Source: Acholeplasma sp. CAG:878 (lineage in GTDB: Bacteria; Bacillota_I; Bacilli_A; RF39; UBA660). From it: DNA of 64,000 nucleotides. The position numbers and the translations under genes are program-made. Positions 33,400 through 42,097 of this stretch are shown here, in pieces. How positions within the stretch are numbered: position 1 is the stretch's first letter; each line of letters begins with the position of its first letter. The notes under the pieces were generated by a model. The model was not told where the DNA came from and searched no databases. It saw only the letters and a program-made list of their open reading frames with translations. Location: positions 1 through 64,000 of the forward strand of contig HF989914.1 in assembly GCA_000432255.1 (NCBI GenBank), written 5' to 3'.

Positions 33400-34494
33400 T
33401 TAATCATCACCATATACATCTTTTATGCAAAAATTAGGTTTTCTCTCATCAAAATTAAATGTATGAAATGAATCTCCTAAGCAATATTTCCAATTTGAAC
33501 ATTTTTCACATTTACTACACTTTGTTCTGTTTTCGGTTCTAAAAATTTTAAATCTATTTTCCCATACATCAACAAAATTATCAGTTTTGATATTTCCTTG
33601 AATAAATTCTTTTCTTCTTTCTACATCTGGACATATAAATATATCACCGTTGCTTAAAATGCTTGCTACATATAACCCAGCAGTACATATAAAATAAGTA
33701 TCTCGTATTTCTTTTTCTAAATTTATTCCTAAATAATGACTACAACCATATTCAACATTCATTAAATTTTCTTCTCTTTTTTCTTTTATAAAATTGAATA
33801 AATATTTATAATCTTCTTTATCTAATAAAATATCGTTGTTGTTTTTAGCTCTTCCTATTGGGTCTACATTTATAACTCTCCATGAAATAACATTTAACTC
33901 TTTCATCAAATTATATACATCTTCTAATTCATGAATATTTTTTTTGTTAGCAACTGTTGTAACTTGAACAATCTTAATACTTGGTACTTGTTGTAATTTT
34001 TTTATGTTATTAATAATTTTATCAAAACTATTCGGTACTTTTCTAAAACTTTCATGAGTTTCTTTTAAACCATCTAAACTAATAGATATAGTTTCCATAT
34101 TAGTATCAATCATCTTATTAATAATTTCATCATTTATTAACATTCCATTTGTTGTCATGCCCCATCTAAATCCAAGTTCACAAGCATACTTCATAAGAGT
34201 AAATAAGTCTTTTCTAACTAATGGTTCTCCTCCAGTAACATTTAAAAGTATTTCATTAGCATTATATCTTTCAGAAATATCTCTTAATGTTCTTTTTAAA
34301 TCTTCTATACTTATTTCATCTTTTAAAATTGTATCACCGCAACTACTACCACAGTGTTCGCATCTTGCATTACATCTTAATGTCACTTCTAAAAATAAAT
34401 CTTTTAAAATTGGTTTTTCATAGAGTTTTTTTCTGTAATCAGCTAATTTATCCATGTTATCAATTTTAATTTTTTTTATATATTCTTCATTCAT
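33400..34494 (-). CDS. Radical SAM/SPASM enzyme, accessory operon gene 4
   Basis: 364 residues. The [4Fe-4S] SAM motif CNARCEHC is at residues 41-48, with GGEPL after it and a C-terminal SPASM-type Cys set (CTAGLYVAS..FICPD, CSKCEKCSNWKYC, final Cys). SPASM enzymes usually modify peptides or proteins, in RiPP or sactipeptide pathways or as sulfatase maturases. No short precursor peptide is visible beside it; the neighbouring repeat protein is the best candidate substrate (inference). SD AGGTGTAAAT. Confidence 0.85.
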   Translation of the reverse strand: MNEEYIKKIKIDNMDKLADYRKKLYEKPILKDLFLEVTLRCNARCEHCGSSCGDTILKDEISIEDLKRTLRDISERYNANEILLNVTGGEPLVRKDLFTLMKYACELGFRWGMTTNGMLINDEIINKMIDTNMETISISLDGLKETHESFRKVPNSFDKIINNIKKLQQVPSIKIVQVTTVANKKNIHELEDVYNLMKELNVISWRVINVDPIGRAKNNNDILLDKEDYKYLFNFIKEKREENLMNVEYGCSHYLGINLEKEIRDTYFICTAGLYVASILSNGDIFICPDVERRKEFIQGNIKTDNFVDVWENRFKIFRTENRTKCSKCEKCSNWKYCLGDSFHTFNFDERKPNFCIKDVYGDD

Positions 34495-34505
34495 ATTTAC
34501 ACCTA

Positions 34506-35954
34506 TTATTTTTCATTCAGTATTTGAATAGACTTTTTTCTTTCTCCAGCATACCAATAAATTAAATGCTTTATACTTTTTATATCATCTAAATCATTTG
34601 TATTATTATATTGTTCTATATTTCTATTCACTATAGCACTTAAAATAGTCCCATCTTCTTGTATATCAACTATATATAAGCAAATTCCTGTCCAACTTCT
34701 ATATATGTAAAACTTATTATTTTCATAAAATGCAAACCAATGGTCTTCCATTTCTTTTGGAATATGTCCTTTTTTTAATTTGGTTAAATTTTCTTTCGTA
34801 AGTTTTAAATCTAATTTAATTTTTTTTGTTTCATTTGGCATATCAAGAATTTTCCAACTTTTTCTAGTTGCTATTTCATCTTCTTCGTATAAATATTTAT
34901 CATAATCGTTTAATTTGTTAATAAATTTATTTATTAATTCAGATACATAATCTTTTTTTTGAATTACTTTTAACCATTCTTGTGGTATTTCATCAAAACC
35001 ATAGATTAAACCTGCTAAACCACCAGTTAAAGCTCCAATAGTATCTGTATCATCACCGAGATTAACTGCTTTTAGTAAAGCATCTTTATAATTGTTTGTC
35101 GTTAAAATGGTCCACATAACTGCTTCTAAGGTATCAACAATATAGCCACTTGACTTTATTTCTTTTTCACCTAAATTACTAATGTCATCTACTAAAATCC
35201 TTTTATATATATTTAAAGTAATTTCTTTGTCTCCTTTTAAAACATCACAATTATTAAACCATTTTTTTAGTAAAATATAAGCATCTTTTGGATTTATACC
35301 GTCTAATAAGTATTCTATATATTTTGAATAAATAAAACATCCAATTTTACTATATATATGTGAATGAGTTAAAGAAGAACCAGTATAAATAAAATTTTTA
35401 AATAAATTATCGTCTAAAATTAACATATTACCATAAATTGCTAATGGTAAAATACGCATCAATGAACCATTTCCATTTGAACTAATATCATCATATCCAC
35501 AATTAATTAATTTTTCTAATTTTGAATCATTAATGATATTTTCATTGTATTTTTCTTTTTTGTTTTTGTAATTTGTTAAAGAATAATTAGTAGAATTTCC
35601 TATATCAAAAACATTATTAAATGGCGTGTATTTACTATTAATTTTCCAATTTAAAAATGCATCTAATATATTTTTAAACATTGTATAAGTATTCATATCA
35701 TCAATCGGTGTATTTACAATTGCATCCATGGTTGCTAATACCATAGAAGTATCATCACTCCAAGTTCCTTTCGGTTGATTATGCGTTCCATATTCTTCCA
35801 TATCTTTTACTTTTTTTCTTTTTAGTATATTTCTACTTTGAAACTCAATTGGAACACCTAGAGCATCGCCTACAACAAATCCCATAATACTTGCTTTTAT
35901 TCGATTTGATTTATTTAAATTTTTAGTTAAATTAGATTTATTACTAAGTATCAT
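34506..35954 (-). CDS. ADP-ribosylglycohydrolase with C-terminal extension, accessory operon gene 3
   Basis: 482 residues. The ADP-ribosylglycohydrolase (DraG/ARH) domain spans about 20-350: MGFVVGDALGVPIEFQSR, GTWSDDTSMVLATMDAI (metal-binding Asp pair) and GDDTDTIGALTGGLAGLIYG. A further 110 residues with GHIPKEMEDHWFAFYENNKF and YRSWTGICLYIV form a separate conserved-looking domain rich in Trp/Tyr. DraG-type enzymes remove ADP-ribose from proteins or small molecules; no ADP-ribosyltransferase is visible in the window. 11 bp after the ATPase gene. Confidence 0.88.
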   Translation of the reverse strand: MILSNKSNLTKNLNKSNRIKASIMGFVVGDALGVPIEFQSRNILKRKKVKDMEEYGTHNQPKGTWSDDTSMVLATMDAIVNTPIDDMNTYTMFKNILDAFLNWKINSKYTPFNNVFDIGNSTNYSLTNYKNKKEKYNENIINDSKLEKLINCGYDDISSNGNGSLMRILPLAIYGNMLILDDNLFKNFIYTGSSLTHSHIYSKIGCFIYSKYIEYLLDGINPKDAYILLKKWFNNCDVLKGDKEITLNIYKRILVDDISNLGEKEIKSSGYIVDTLEAVMWTILTTNNYKDALLKAVNLGDDTDTIGALTGGLAGLIYGFDEIPQEWLKVIQKKDYVSELINKFINKLNDYDKYLYEEDEIATRKSWKILDMPNETKKIKLDLKLTKENLTKLKKGHIPKEMEDHWFAFYENNKFYIYRSWTGICLYIVDIQEDGTILSAIVNRNIEQYNNTNDLDDIKSIKHLIYWYAGERKKSIQILNEK

Positions 35955-35965
35955 TATAACACATC

Positions 35966-37282
35966 CTATATTCTAAATTGTTGAAAAGAAGATTTGCAAA
36001 CATTTAATTTTTCTGCTTCATGTATTTTTTCTTCTATATCTAATTGTTCTAATTTCTTATCTATTTCTTTTATTAAATTATCAATTTTAGTTGGTTCATT
36101 TGATAATTCAGTTTCAAATTGATTTCCAAAGTTTTCTTTTTTTAAACGAACAAACTGTTCAAGATTAAACATTTTAATTTGCTTTTTTTCTAATACTGGC
36201 TTATCTATGTTCAATTTTTCAACTGGTATATATAATGAATCTACTTTTTCTTCATATTCTTGATTATTAATAAATAATTTTATTGTTTTAGAAATTATTA
36301 CTAAGTCACTTAGTTTAGTTATATAGTTTCCATATTTTTCAATCAAATCTTCGTAAGAACGTGTACCTATTTCAAATCTAATATTTCTTGAAATTCCAGA
36401 ACTTAACATATCACTTAATTCATTAACCATTTCTAATACATCAATATTATCAAGTACAAAATTAAATTTATTATATTTTTTTGAGTTTATTAATATTGTA
36501 AATAATTGTTCAATAAACATTGTTGCAACATTATTTATATATCTATTTTCATCTTTGGCAATTAAGAAAATAGCAGTCGGTTTAGTCATAATATCATCAT
36601 AACTAAATGTAGTTTTGTTAAGTAAAACACTTAACATTTCTCTACTTACGTAAGTTCTTAATTTTTCTCTTGCAACTGAAACTATACTTCCTTTTGTTTC
36701 TTTTGGAGCAAGAAAAGTAGACGCCGCAAAAATATAAGATTGTGAACATGGATTTTTCAATTTAAAATATTGAGTTATATAATCGCTAGTAGCATAATTG
36801 TTATTTATTCCATTAAACATTAAATTAACACTGTTTAAATTAATTTCTTCTTCCTTGCCATCCTCAAATAATCCAAGCACAATACCAGTATAAAAATCTG
36901 ATGCCGTATTTGACCAAAATGGGTCTATTGTAGAATTTTCGTAAAACATTATTTTTGCTTGTTTTTCTATATAATCTATAGCTTCATCAATCATACCTTT
37001 CTTATATAAATTATAAGGATATTCTAAAGGATTCCAACCATCACTTTTATTTAAATCTCTTAAATTTAATATAATAATATTATAGTTTTTATTCTTTAAA
37101 TCATTATAATATTTATTTATGTATTCCTCTTTTGAATCTAGTATTAATAAACTTTGTCCATCATTAATCGCTTCCCCAACTAATGGAAACAATACATTTG
37201 ATGTTTTACCAGATGAAATATCACCTGATACAATTAAATTTTTTTTACTATTAAGCATTTCTTTTAATATTTCTTTTTTCAT
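35966..37282 (-). CDS. VirD4/TraG-like ATPase, accessory operon gene 2
   Basis: 438 residues resembling type IV coupling proteins: Walker A GDISSGKTS at residues 20-28, LLILDSKEEY, DPFWSNTASDFYTGIVLGL, TFLAPKETKGSIVS and TAIFLIAKDENRY are all typical. The Walker B segment FNFVLDNIDVLE has Asn in place of the usual Glu. No N-terminal membrane helices and no relaxase or mating-pore genes nearby, so it is probably not a working conjugation coupling protein; a stand-alone ATPase role within this operon is more likely. SD GAGGAGGAAGT. Confidence 0.7.
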   Translation of the reverse strand: MKKEILKEMLNSKKNLIVSGDISSGKTSNVLFPLVGEAINDGQSLLILDSKEEYINKYYNDLKNKNYNIIILNLRDLNKSDGWNPLEYPYNLYKKGMIDEAIDYIEKQAKIMFYENSTIDPFWSNTASDFYTGIVLGLFEDGKEEEINLNSVNLMFNGINNNYATSDYITQYFKLKNPCSQSYIFAASTFLAPKETKGSIVSVAREKLRTYVSREMLSVLLNKTTFSYDDIMTKPTAIFLIAKDENRYINNVATMFIEQLFTILINSKKYNKFNFVLDNIDVLEMVNELSDMLSSGISRNIRFEIGTRSYEDLIEKYGNYITKLSDLVIISKTIKLFINNQEYEEKVDSLYIPVEKLNIDKPVLEKKQIKMFNLEQFVRLKKENFGNQFETELSNEPTKIDNLIKEIDKKLEQLDIEEKIHEAEKLNVCKSSFQQFRI

Positions 37283-37658
37283 ACTTCCTCCTCAACACCT
37301 TTTCTTCAGTTGTTTCTTGTAATTCATTTATTTTTTTAAGAGCGCTTTGTTGTTGTAATATTTCTAATCTTTTGTATTTTAAACTTAACAAATATATTCT
37401 TTCTTCAATTTCTTTTTTCTTTTTTTCTAATATCTCATTATTCAAATGATTTTTATAAGTAGCAATTTCTTCTAAAGTAAAATCTAGAGATTTAAGTAAT
37501 TTAATTAATTCGCATTCAATAACATTTTCATCACTATAATACCTATAACCAGTAAAATTATCTATTTGACTTGGTTCTAGAACTCCATATTGTGCATAAA
37601 ACCTTAAGGTTCTAACAGGAATACCCACGATTTTTGAAAAATCGCCAATCTTATACAT
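37251..37658 (-). CDS. MerR-family transcription regulator, accessory operon gene 1
   Basis: 135 residues: a winged helix MYKIGDFSKIVGIPVRTLRF with YYSDENVIECELIKLL, then a long coiled coil and a basic C-terminus without an obvious effector domain. The start at 37658 has SD AAAGGAGT; a TTG at 37682 with its own SD AAAGGAGGAAT would add eight residues. It overlaps the ATPase gene by 32 bp. Its promoter has the 19-bp spacer typical of MerR-controlled promoters, so it probably regulates its own operon. Confidence 0.85.
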   Translation of the reverse strand: MYKIGDFSKIVGIPVRTLRFYAQYGVLEPSQIDNFTGYRYYSDENVIECELIKLLKSLDFTLEEIATYKNHLNNEILEKKKKEIEERIYLLSLKYKRLEILQQQSALKKINELQETTEEKVLRRKYEKRNIKRNA

Positions 37659-37702
37659 ATTATCTACTCCTTTTAATACCAACTATTCCTCCTTTCAAAT
37701 AA

Positions 37703-37733
37703 AGTTTAACATTTCAGTCATATGGAGAGTCAA
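37703..37733 (-). promoter_or_regulatory. MerR-type promoter with 19-bp spacer
   Basis: TTGACT (37728-37733), 19-bp spacer, TAAACT (37703-37708). Long spacers needing MerR untwisting are the hallmark of the family. The spacer CTCCATATGACTGAAATGT shows only a loose dyad. Confidence 0.7.
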
Positions 37734-37887
37734 TACCTTTTTGCATTTCATAACAAAAGTTTGATTATTATAGTTTTAACAAAGTATTTTATTTTTTATA
37801 TTATATTTACTTATTAACATTATAACATGTTTTTTCATATTTTGTTTAAATATTAAAATAATCAATAATTTATTTTAAATATATAAC

Positions 37888-37922
37888 AAAAAAATTAACT
37901 CAATTATACTGAATTAATTTTT
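37888..37922 (-). terminator. folD terminator
   Basis: AAATTAATTCA / TGAGTTAATTT stem with T7 on the minus strand. Bases 37734-37887 otherwise show nothing recognisable. Confidence 0.65.
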
Positions 37923-37969
37923 TATAAATTTTGTTTCACATCATTTACAAATATACACTTTTTACTATT

Positions 37970-38779
37970 TTATTTATTTTTCATAAAACATTCATAAACG
38001 TTATTTAATAACATTGCAACTGTCATAGGACCAACTCCTCCTGGAACTGGTGAATAATTTAAAATTCCATCCTTTTTTACATCTCCATATAATTTTCCTT
38101 GAAATCTTGTTATTCCAACATCAACAATAATAGCATCTTCCTTAACCATATCTTTTGTAATTAAATCCTTAACACCAGTTGCTGATACTAATATATCAGC
38201 ATCTTTAGTATATTCTCTTAAGTTTTTGGTATATGAATGACATATTGTAACTGTTGCATTTTCTTGTAAAAATAGTTGTCCTAATGGTTTACTGACTAAA
38301 TTACTTCTTCCTATGATTACAACATTACAATCTAATTTAACATTATAATATTTCAATAATTTTATTACTCCTAGGGAAGTACATGGAACTAAATTATTAT
38401 TACCCTTAAATAAATTACCCATATTAGTTGTAGTTAATCCATCAACGTCTTTATTAGGACTTATTAGATCAAGTAGCCTATTTTCATTCAAATAACTTGG
38501 CAATGGGAGTTGAATTAGTATACCAGATACACTGTTATCATTATTTAATTCGATTATTTTGTTTGCTAATTCTTCTTCTTTAACATTATCATACTTTAAA
38601 TGTTTAAAAGATATTCCTACTTCTTCACAAGCCTTTCTTTTTGAGTTAACATAAACGTTACTTGCTTCATCATTTCCAACTTGAATTACTACTAATTTGG
38701 GATTAATATTATTTTTGATAATATTATCTTTTATATTTTGCTTTATTTCAAGACTCACTTTTTTTCCATCTAAAATCAA
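37970..38779 (-). CDS. folD: Methylenetetrahydrofolate dehydrogenase/cyclohydrolase FolD
   Basis: Bifunctional one-carbon enzyme interconverting methylene- and formyl-THF, the formyl source for Fmt. About 269 residues: DGKKVSLEIKQNI, NVYVNSKRKACEEVG (catalytic Lys), QLPLPSYL, VVIIGRSNLVSKPLGQLFL and VPGGVGPMTVAMLL. The best start is TTG at 38779 after GGGGAGTGAT, placing it 4 nt past the glyA stop; an ATG at 38818 would overlap glyA and lacks an SD. Confidence 0.92.
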   Translation of the reverse strand: MILDGKKVSLEIKQNIKDNIIKNNINPKLVVIQVGNDEASNVYVNSKRKACEEVGISFKHLKYDNVKEEELANKIIELNNDNSVSGILIQLPLPSYLNENRLLDLISPNKDVDGLTTTNMGNLFKGNNNLVPCTSLGVIKLLKYYNVKLDCNVVIIGRSNLVSKPLGQLFLQENATVTICHSYTKNLREYTKDADILVSATGVKDLITKDMVKEDAIIVDVGITRFQGKLYGDVKKDGILNYSPVPGGVGPMTVAMLLNNVYECFMKNK

Positions 38780-38783
38780 AATA

Positions 38784-39995
38784 TCACTCCCCAAATTTAT
38801 ATTTTGAAGTAATTTCATAAACTCGTTTAATTAAGTTTTCTCTACTATCACTCTTAGTTAAAGTATCATAAATAATTAAACCTATATTTTTAAAATCATC
38901 TTCTTTCAATCCTCTTGTTGTCATAGCAGGACTACCTATTCTAATACCACTTGTAATAGTCGGTGAGGTCTTATCATAAGGGATAGAATTCTTATTTACT
39001 GTAATATTTACTTCATCTAATAATTCTTCAGCCTCTTTTCCTGTTAAATTTAATGACGTTACATCGACTAAAATTAAATGGTTATCAGTTCCATTAGATA
39101 CTATTCTTAATCCCTTTTCTTGTAAGGTATCTGATAAAGCTTTAATATTCTTTAATACTTGTTTTTGGTATAAAACAAATTCTGGTTTTAAAGCTTCGAA
39201 AAAACATTGGGCTTTAGCGGCTATAACATGCATTAAAGGTCCACCTTGAATACCTGGAAAAACAGTTTTATTTATTTTTTTTATTATTTCTTCACTATTG
39301 GTTAGAATTAATCCTCCTCTTGGACCTCTTAGGGTTTTATGAGTAGTTGTTGTCACAACATCAGCATAAGGAATTGGCGATGGATGAAGTTCCGTAGCTA
39401 CCAATCCTGCTATATGAGCCATATCAACCCAAAAATATGCATCAACTTTTTTAGCAATCTTGCTAATCCTTTCAAAGTCGATTATTCTTGAATAAGCACT
39501 TGCGCCTGCTATAATCATTTTAGGTCGTTCTAATAAAGCTAATCTTTCTAGTTCATCATAATCAATTACTTCTGTTTCTTTGGAAACATCGTAACTTACA
39601 ATATTATACTCTAAACCACTAAAGTTAATCCTATGTCCATGGGTCAAATGTCCACCATGACTTAAATTCATTCCCATTACTTTATCATTTGGTTCGAGTA
39701 ACGCTTTATATACTGCCATATTGGCATTACTTCCTGAATGTGGTTGGACATTTGCATAATTACATTTAAACAACTTAGTTGCATAAGAAATCGCTAAATT
39801 TTCAATTGTATCAACATTAACACAACCACCATAATAACGCTTACTAGGGTAACCTTCAGCATATTTATTAGTAAAAATACTTCCTTGTAGTTCTAGAATT
39901 GCCTTACTTACATAGTTTTCTGATGCGATTAATTCAATATTATCTTGTTGCCTTTTTTTTTCTTTTTCTAATGCTTCTTTTATTTTTTCATCCAT
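38784..39995 (-). CDS. glyA: Serine hydroxymethyltransferase
   Basis: Serine + THF to glycine + methylene-THF. 403 residues from MDEKIKEALEKEKKRQQDN (SD AGGTGATTAA; the GTG at 40004 is in the SD). IASENYVSK, HSGSNANMAVY, DMAHIAGL and the PLP-Lys motif TTTTHKTLRGPRGG are intact. Operon with folD, so serine-derived one-carbon units pass straight to the next enzyme. Confidence 0.97.
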   Translation of the reverse strand: MDEKIKEALEKEKKRQQDNIELIASENYVSKAILELQGSIFTNKYAEGYPSKRYYGGCVNVDTIENLAISYATKLFKCNYANVQPHSGSNANMAVYKALLEPNDKVMGMNLSHGGHLTHGHRINFSGLEYNIVSYDVSKETEVIDYDELERLALLERPKMIIAGASAYSRIIDFERISKIAKKVDAYFWVDMAHIAGLVATELHPSPIPYADVVTTTTHKTLRGPRGGLILTNSEEIIKKINKTVFPGIQGGPLMHVIAAKAQCFFEALKPEFVLYQKQVLKNIKALSDTLQEKGLRIVSNGTDNHLILVDVTSLNLTGKEAEELLDEVNITVNKNSIPYDKTSPTITSGIRIGSPAMTTRGLKEDDFKNIGLIIYDTLTKSDSRENLIKRVYEITSKYKFGE

Positions 39996-40028
39996 TTTAA
40001 TCACCTTTCTTGAATACTTATAATCAGA

Positions 40029-40056
40029 ATTATACCACTAATTACCAAATTTTCAA
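40029..40056 (-). promoter_or_regulatory. glyA-folD promoter
   Basis: TTGAAA (40051-40056), 16-bp spacer, TATAAT (40029-40034); leader about 27 nt. Confidence 0.6.
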
Positions 40057-40092
40057 ATAAAATTGACTACAAAAACATAACATAAACTCTTT

Positions 40093-41316
40093 TTATATTA
40101 AATCCTTTTTATTATTCAAATATTCTTCTTTTGTAAGACCATACATAACTAAATCTTCTACACCACCATAGTAATAAAACATTGCCTGCTTTCTAGTTCC
40201 TTCATACTTTAATCCAATTTTTTCCATTATTCTTAATGTTCCTTTATTATCTTTCGCACCACATGATTCAATTCTATTTAAATCTAGTTCATCAAAAGCA
40301 AATTCTAAAATTTTTTTAGATGCCTCTGTAACATAACCTTTACCCCATTCATCTTCCCTTAACCAATAATCAATTCCAGCAGTTTTGGCTTTTTCATCAT
40401 GAATATTTAAATATATAGTTCCAAGTATTTTATTGTCTTCTTTTTTTACTATTGTCCATCTATAATAGTCTAAATTGTCGTAATTAGATTCACTAAAATA
40501 TTTTCTGTTTTTTTCTAAATCATTACCTAATTTAGTAGTTCCTAAATACCTTCTTAAATTTGGATTTAGTTGAATATAGAAAAATTCATCTATATCATCT
40601 TTAGTAGTTCTTCTATAAATAAGCCTTTCGCTTTCTAAAAAAATGGTTCCTTTGTGTTTAATTGGAATGTAATCATGTCCATTTAAATCAATTTTATAGT
40701 TTTCAACTAAATTGTGTTCACCAACATATAAAATATCATTATTTTCAATCCTAACAAATGAATCATTAGGCAAAATAGTTATAGGTACATAATTACTTAC
40801 CTCAAAAACTTCTTTTAAATAATCTACATTGCTCCAAACTAAATGAGGATATATGTTTATATCTACAAGTCCTAATCCATCGTATTTTAGCACTCTATCT
40901 TCGTAAGTTTCATCTATGTATACTACTTTATTTGATTGATTAATTGCCCCAGCACTAACACCTATTACTATTTTTTTGTTTTTAATTTTATTTATTAAAG
41001 AATATTCTTTAATAAAATTCATTTGTAATATAGGACTACCACCCATTAAAAATACTATATCTGCTTCATCAATTAAAGTTTTAGCTTCTAAATTCTTTTT
41101 CCTATTATCGATTAAATTTGAAGAATTAAAAGTAATTCCTATTTTTTTAAAATTTTCTATAAAATTGTTAAATTTTAAATCATTTTTTTCATAAGCATCT
41201 GCTACAGATGATATGAATACAATCTTTGAATTGTTTTTAATATCCTTCTTTAAATATTTTCCTTGATTTTCATTAAATCCATCATTAGATATTGCACTAA
41301 ATAAATAATTAATCAT
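40093..41316 (-). CDS. Fusion of peptidase E-like (S51) domain and GNAT acetyltransferase
   Basis: 407 residues. Residues 1-210 are peptidase E-like: LMGGSPILQM, the nucleophile elbow IGVSAGAINQ and DGLGLVDINIYPHL fit the Ser-His-Glu S51 fold (aspartyl dipeptidase/cyanophycinase type). Residues 225-400 are a RimJ/RimL-type N-acetyltransferase: ESERLIYRRTTKDDIDEFF, YWLREDEWGKGYVTEASKK (acetyl-CoA loop) and NRIESCGAKDNKGTLRIMEK. No stop or SD separates them, so the fusion is real. SD GGAGGTATTAT. Substrate unknown; single gene. Confidence 0.85.
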   Translation of the reverse strand: MINYLFSAISNDGFNENQGKYLKKDIKNNSKIVFISSVADAYEKNDLKFNNFIENFKKIGITFNSSNLIDNRKKNLEAKTLIDEADIVFLMGGSPILQMNFIKEYSLINKIKNKKIVIGVSAGAINQSNKVVYIDETYEDRVLKYDGLGLVDINIYPHLVWSNVDYLKEVFEVSNYVPITILPNDSFVRIENNDILYVGEHNLVENYKIDLNGHDYIPIKHKGTIFLESERLIYRRTTKDDIDEFFYIQLNPNLRRYLGTTKLGNDLEKNRKYFSESNYDNLDYYRWTIVKKEDNKILGTIYLNIHDEKAKTAGIDYWLREDEWGKGYVTEASKKILEFAFDELDLNRIESCGAKDNKGTLRIMEKIGLKYEGTRKQAMFYYYGGVEDLVMYGLTKEEYLNNKKDLI

Positions 41317-41352
41317 AATAATACCTCCAGTTTAATTATATCAAAAATAAAG

Positions 41353-41377
41353 AAAAAAACAACTATTCAGCTGTTTT
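41353..41377 (-). terminator. rpmF terminator
   Basis: AACAGCT / AGTTGTT stem (one GU pair) around the stop codon, then T7. Confidence 0.65.
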
Positions 41378-41542
41378 AATTACTTCTTTATTCTTGTAAG
41401 TTCCACATTTTGGACATACTCTGTGTGGTTTTTTAACTTCTCCACATTTTGGACATGTAGTAGTTGTATTTTCACTTATTTTGTAGTGAGTACGACGTTT
41501 ACGTCCACGAGTCTTACTAACTTTTCTAAATGGTACTGCCAT
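41363..41542 (-). CDS. rpmF: Ribosomal protein L32
   Basis: 59 residues: MAVPFRKVSKTRGRKRRTHY, then a zinc ribbon with two CPKCG motifs and a short acidic tail. This is the zinc-binding (C+) form. SD AAAGAGGTGT precedes the ATG. It is 15 bp after the DUF177 gene, the conserved yceD-rpmF arrangement. Confidence 0.95.
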   Translation of the reverse strand: MAVPFRKVSKTRGRKRRTHYKISENTTTTCPKCGEVKKPHRVCPKCGTYKNKEVIKTAE

Positions 41543-41557
41543 TTATAACACCTCTTT

Positions 41558-42022
41558 CTATAATAATTCTTTAAGTTTTTCTAATTCTGGATTAACTCTT
41601 TTTTCTTCTTCAGTAATAAGTTTCCATCCATCACCACTTGTTTTAGTAGCTTTCTTTCCACTTACAACCTTCAAAGGAACTTCCATTAATATATTTTCCC
41701 ATATAATTGGAAAAATATCAAGTGTATTTGTTAAATTTTGACCAATTTCTTGTAAAATTTCCTCTAAATCACCTTCAACATGAGTATTCAATGGAACACT
41801 TACTGGTTCTAGAGTTAAGGAACAAGGTAATATAAATTCTCCTTTAATATCTATAGATATGTAATATCTTCCATAATTATAACTAATATTTCCTTTAATA
41901 TTAACGTCATCTAAACTAATGATATCTGTATTTTTAAGTTCATCAGTTTTAAATGAATAATTAAAATCAATTGGAAGAGACTCTAAAACACCACTTCTAA
42001 GTTTTGTAATATCAATAATCAT
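41558..42022 (-). CDS. YceD/DUF177 family protein
   Basis: 154 residues with the family core GEFILPCSLTLEPVSVPLNTH around 85-105. DUF177 proteins are linked to 23S rRNA and L32 synthesis or 50S assembly. Promoter TTTACT-17-TATAAT (42038-42066) and SD TAGGTGAT lie directly upstream, abutting the divergent tmcAL promoter. Confidence 0.85.
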   Translation of the reverse strand: MIIDITKLRSGVLESLPIDFNYSFKTDELKNTDIISLDDVNIKGNISYNYGRYYISIDIKGEFILPCSLTLEPVSVPLNTHVEGDLEEILQEIGQNLTNTLDIFPIIWENILMEVPLKVVSGKKATKTSGDGWKLITEEEKRVNPELEKLKELL

Positions 42023-42037
42023 CTAATCACCTAGAAC

Positions 42038-42066
42038 ATTATACATTAAAATCTTTGAAAAGTAAA
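42038..42066 (-). promoter_or_regulatory. Promoter of DUF177-rpmF
   Basis: TTTACT (42061-42066), 17-bp spacer, TATAAT (42038-42043); 15 nt to the ATG. Confidence 0.65.
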
Positions 42067-42082
42067 CAATTAATGATATAAT
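42055..42082 (+). promoter_or_regulatory. Promoter of tmcAL
   Basis: TTGAAA (42055-42060), 16-bp spacer, TATAAT (42077-42082); 15 nt to the ATG. Its -35 abuts the opposite promoter's -35, so the two RNA polymerases cannot bind together. Confidence 0.65.
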
Positions 42083-42097
42083 TAAGTTGGTGAGTTT

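Noticed and set aside
33400..34494. Classical RiPP cluster around the radical SAM enzyme
   Set aside because: I find no short precursor ORF with an SD beside it, and no RiPP exporter or peptidase; only the repeat protein could serve as substrate.
35966..37282. Integrative conjugative element
   Set aside because: A VirD4-like ATPase alone is not enough: no relaxase, integrase, mating-pore genes or att repeats are visible.
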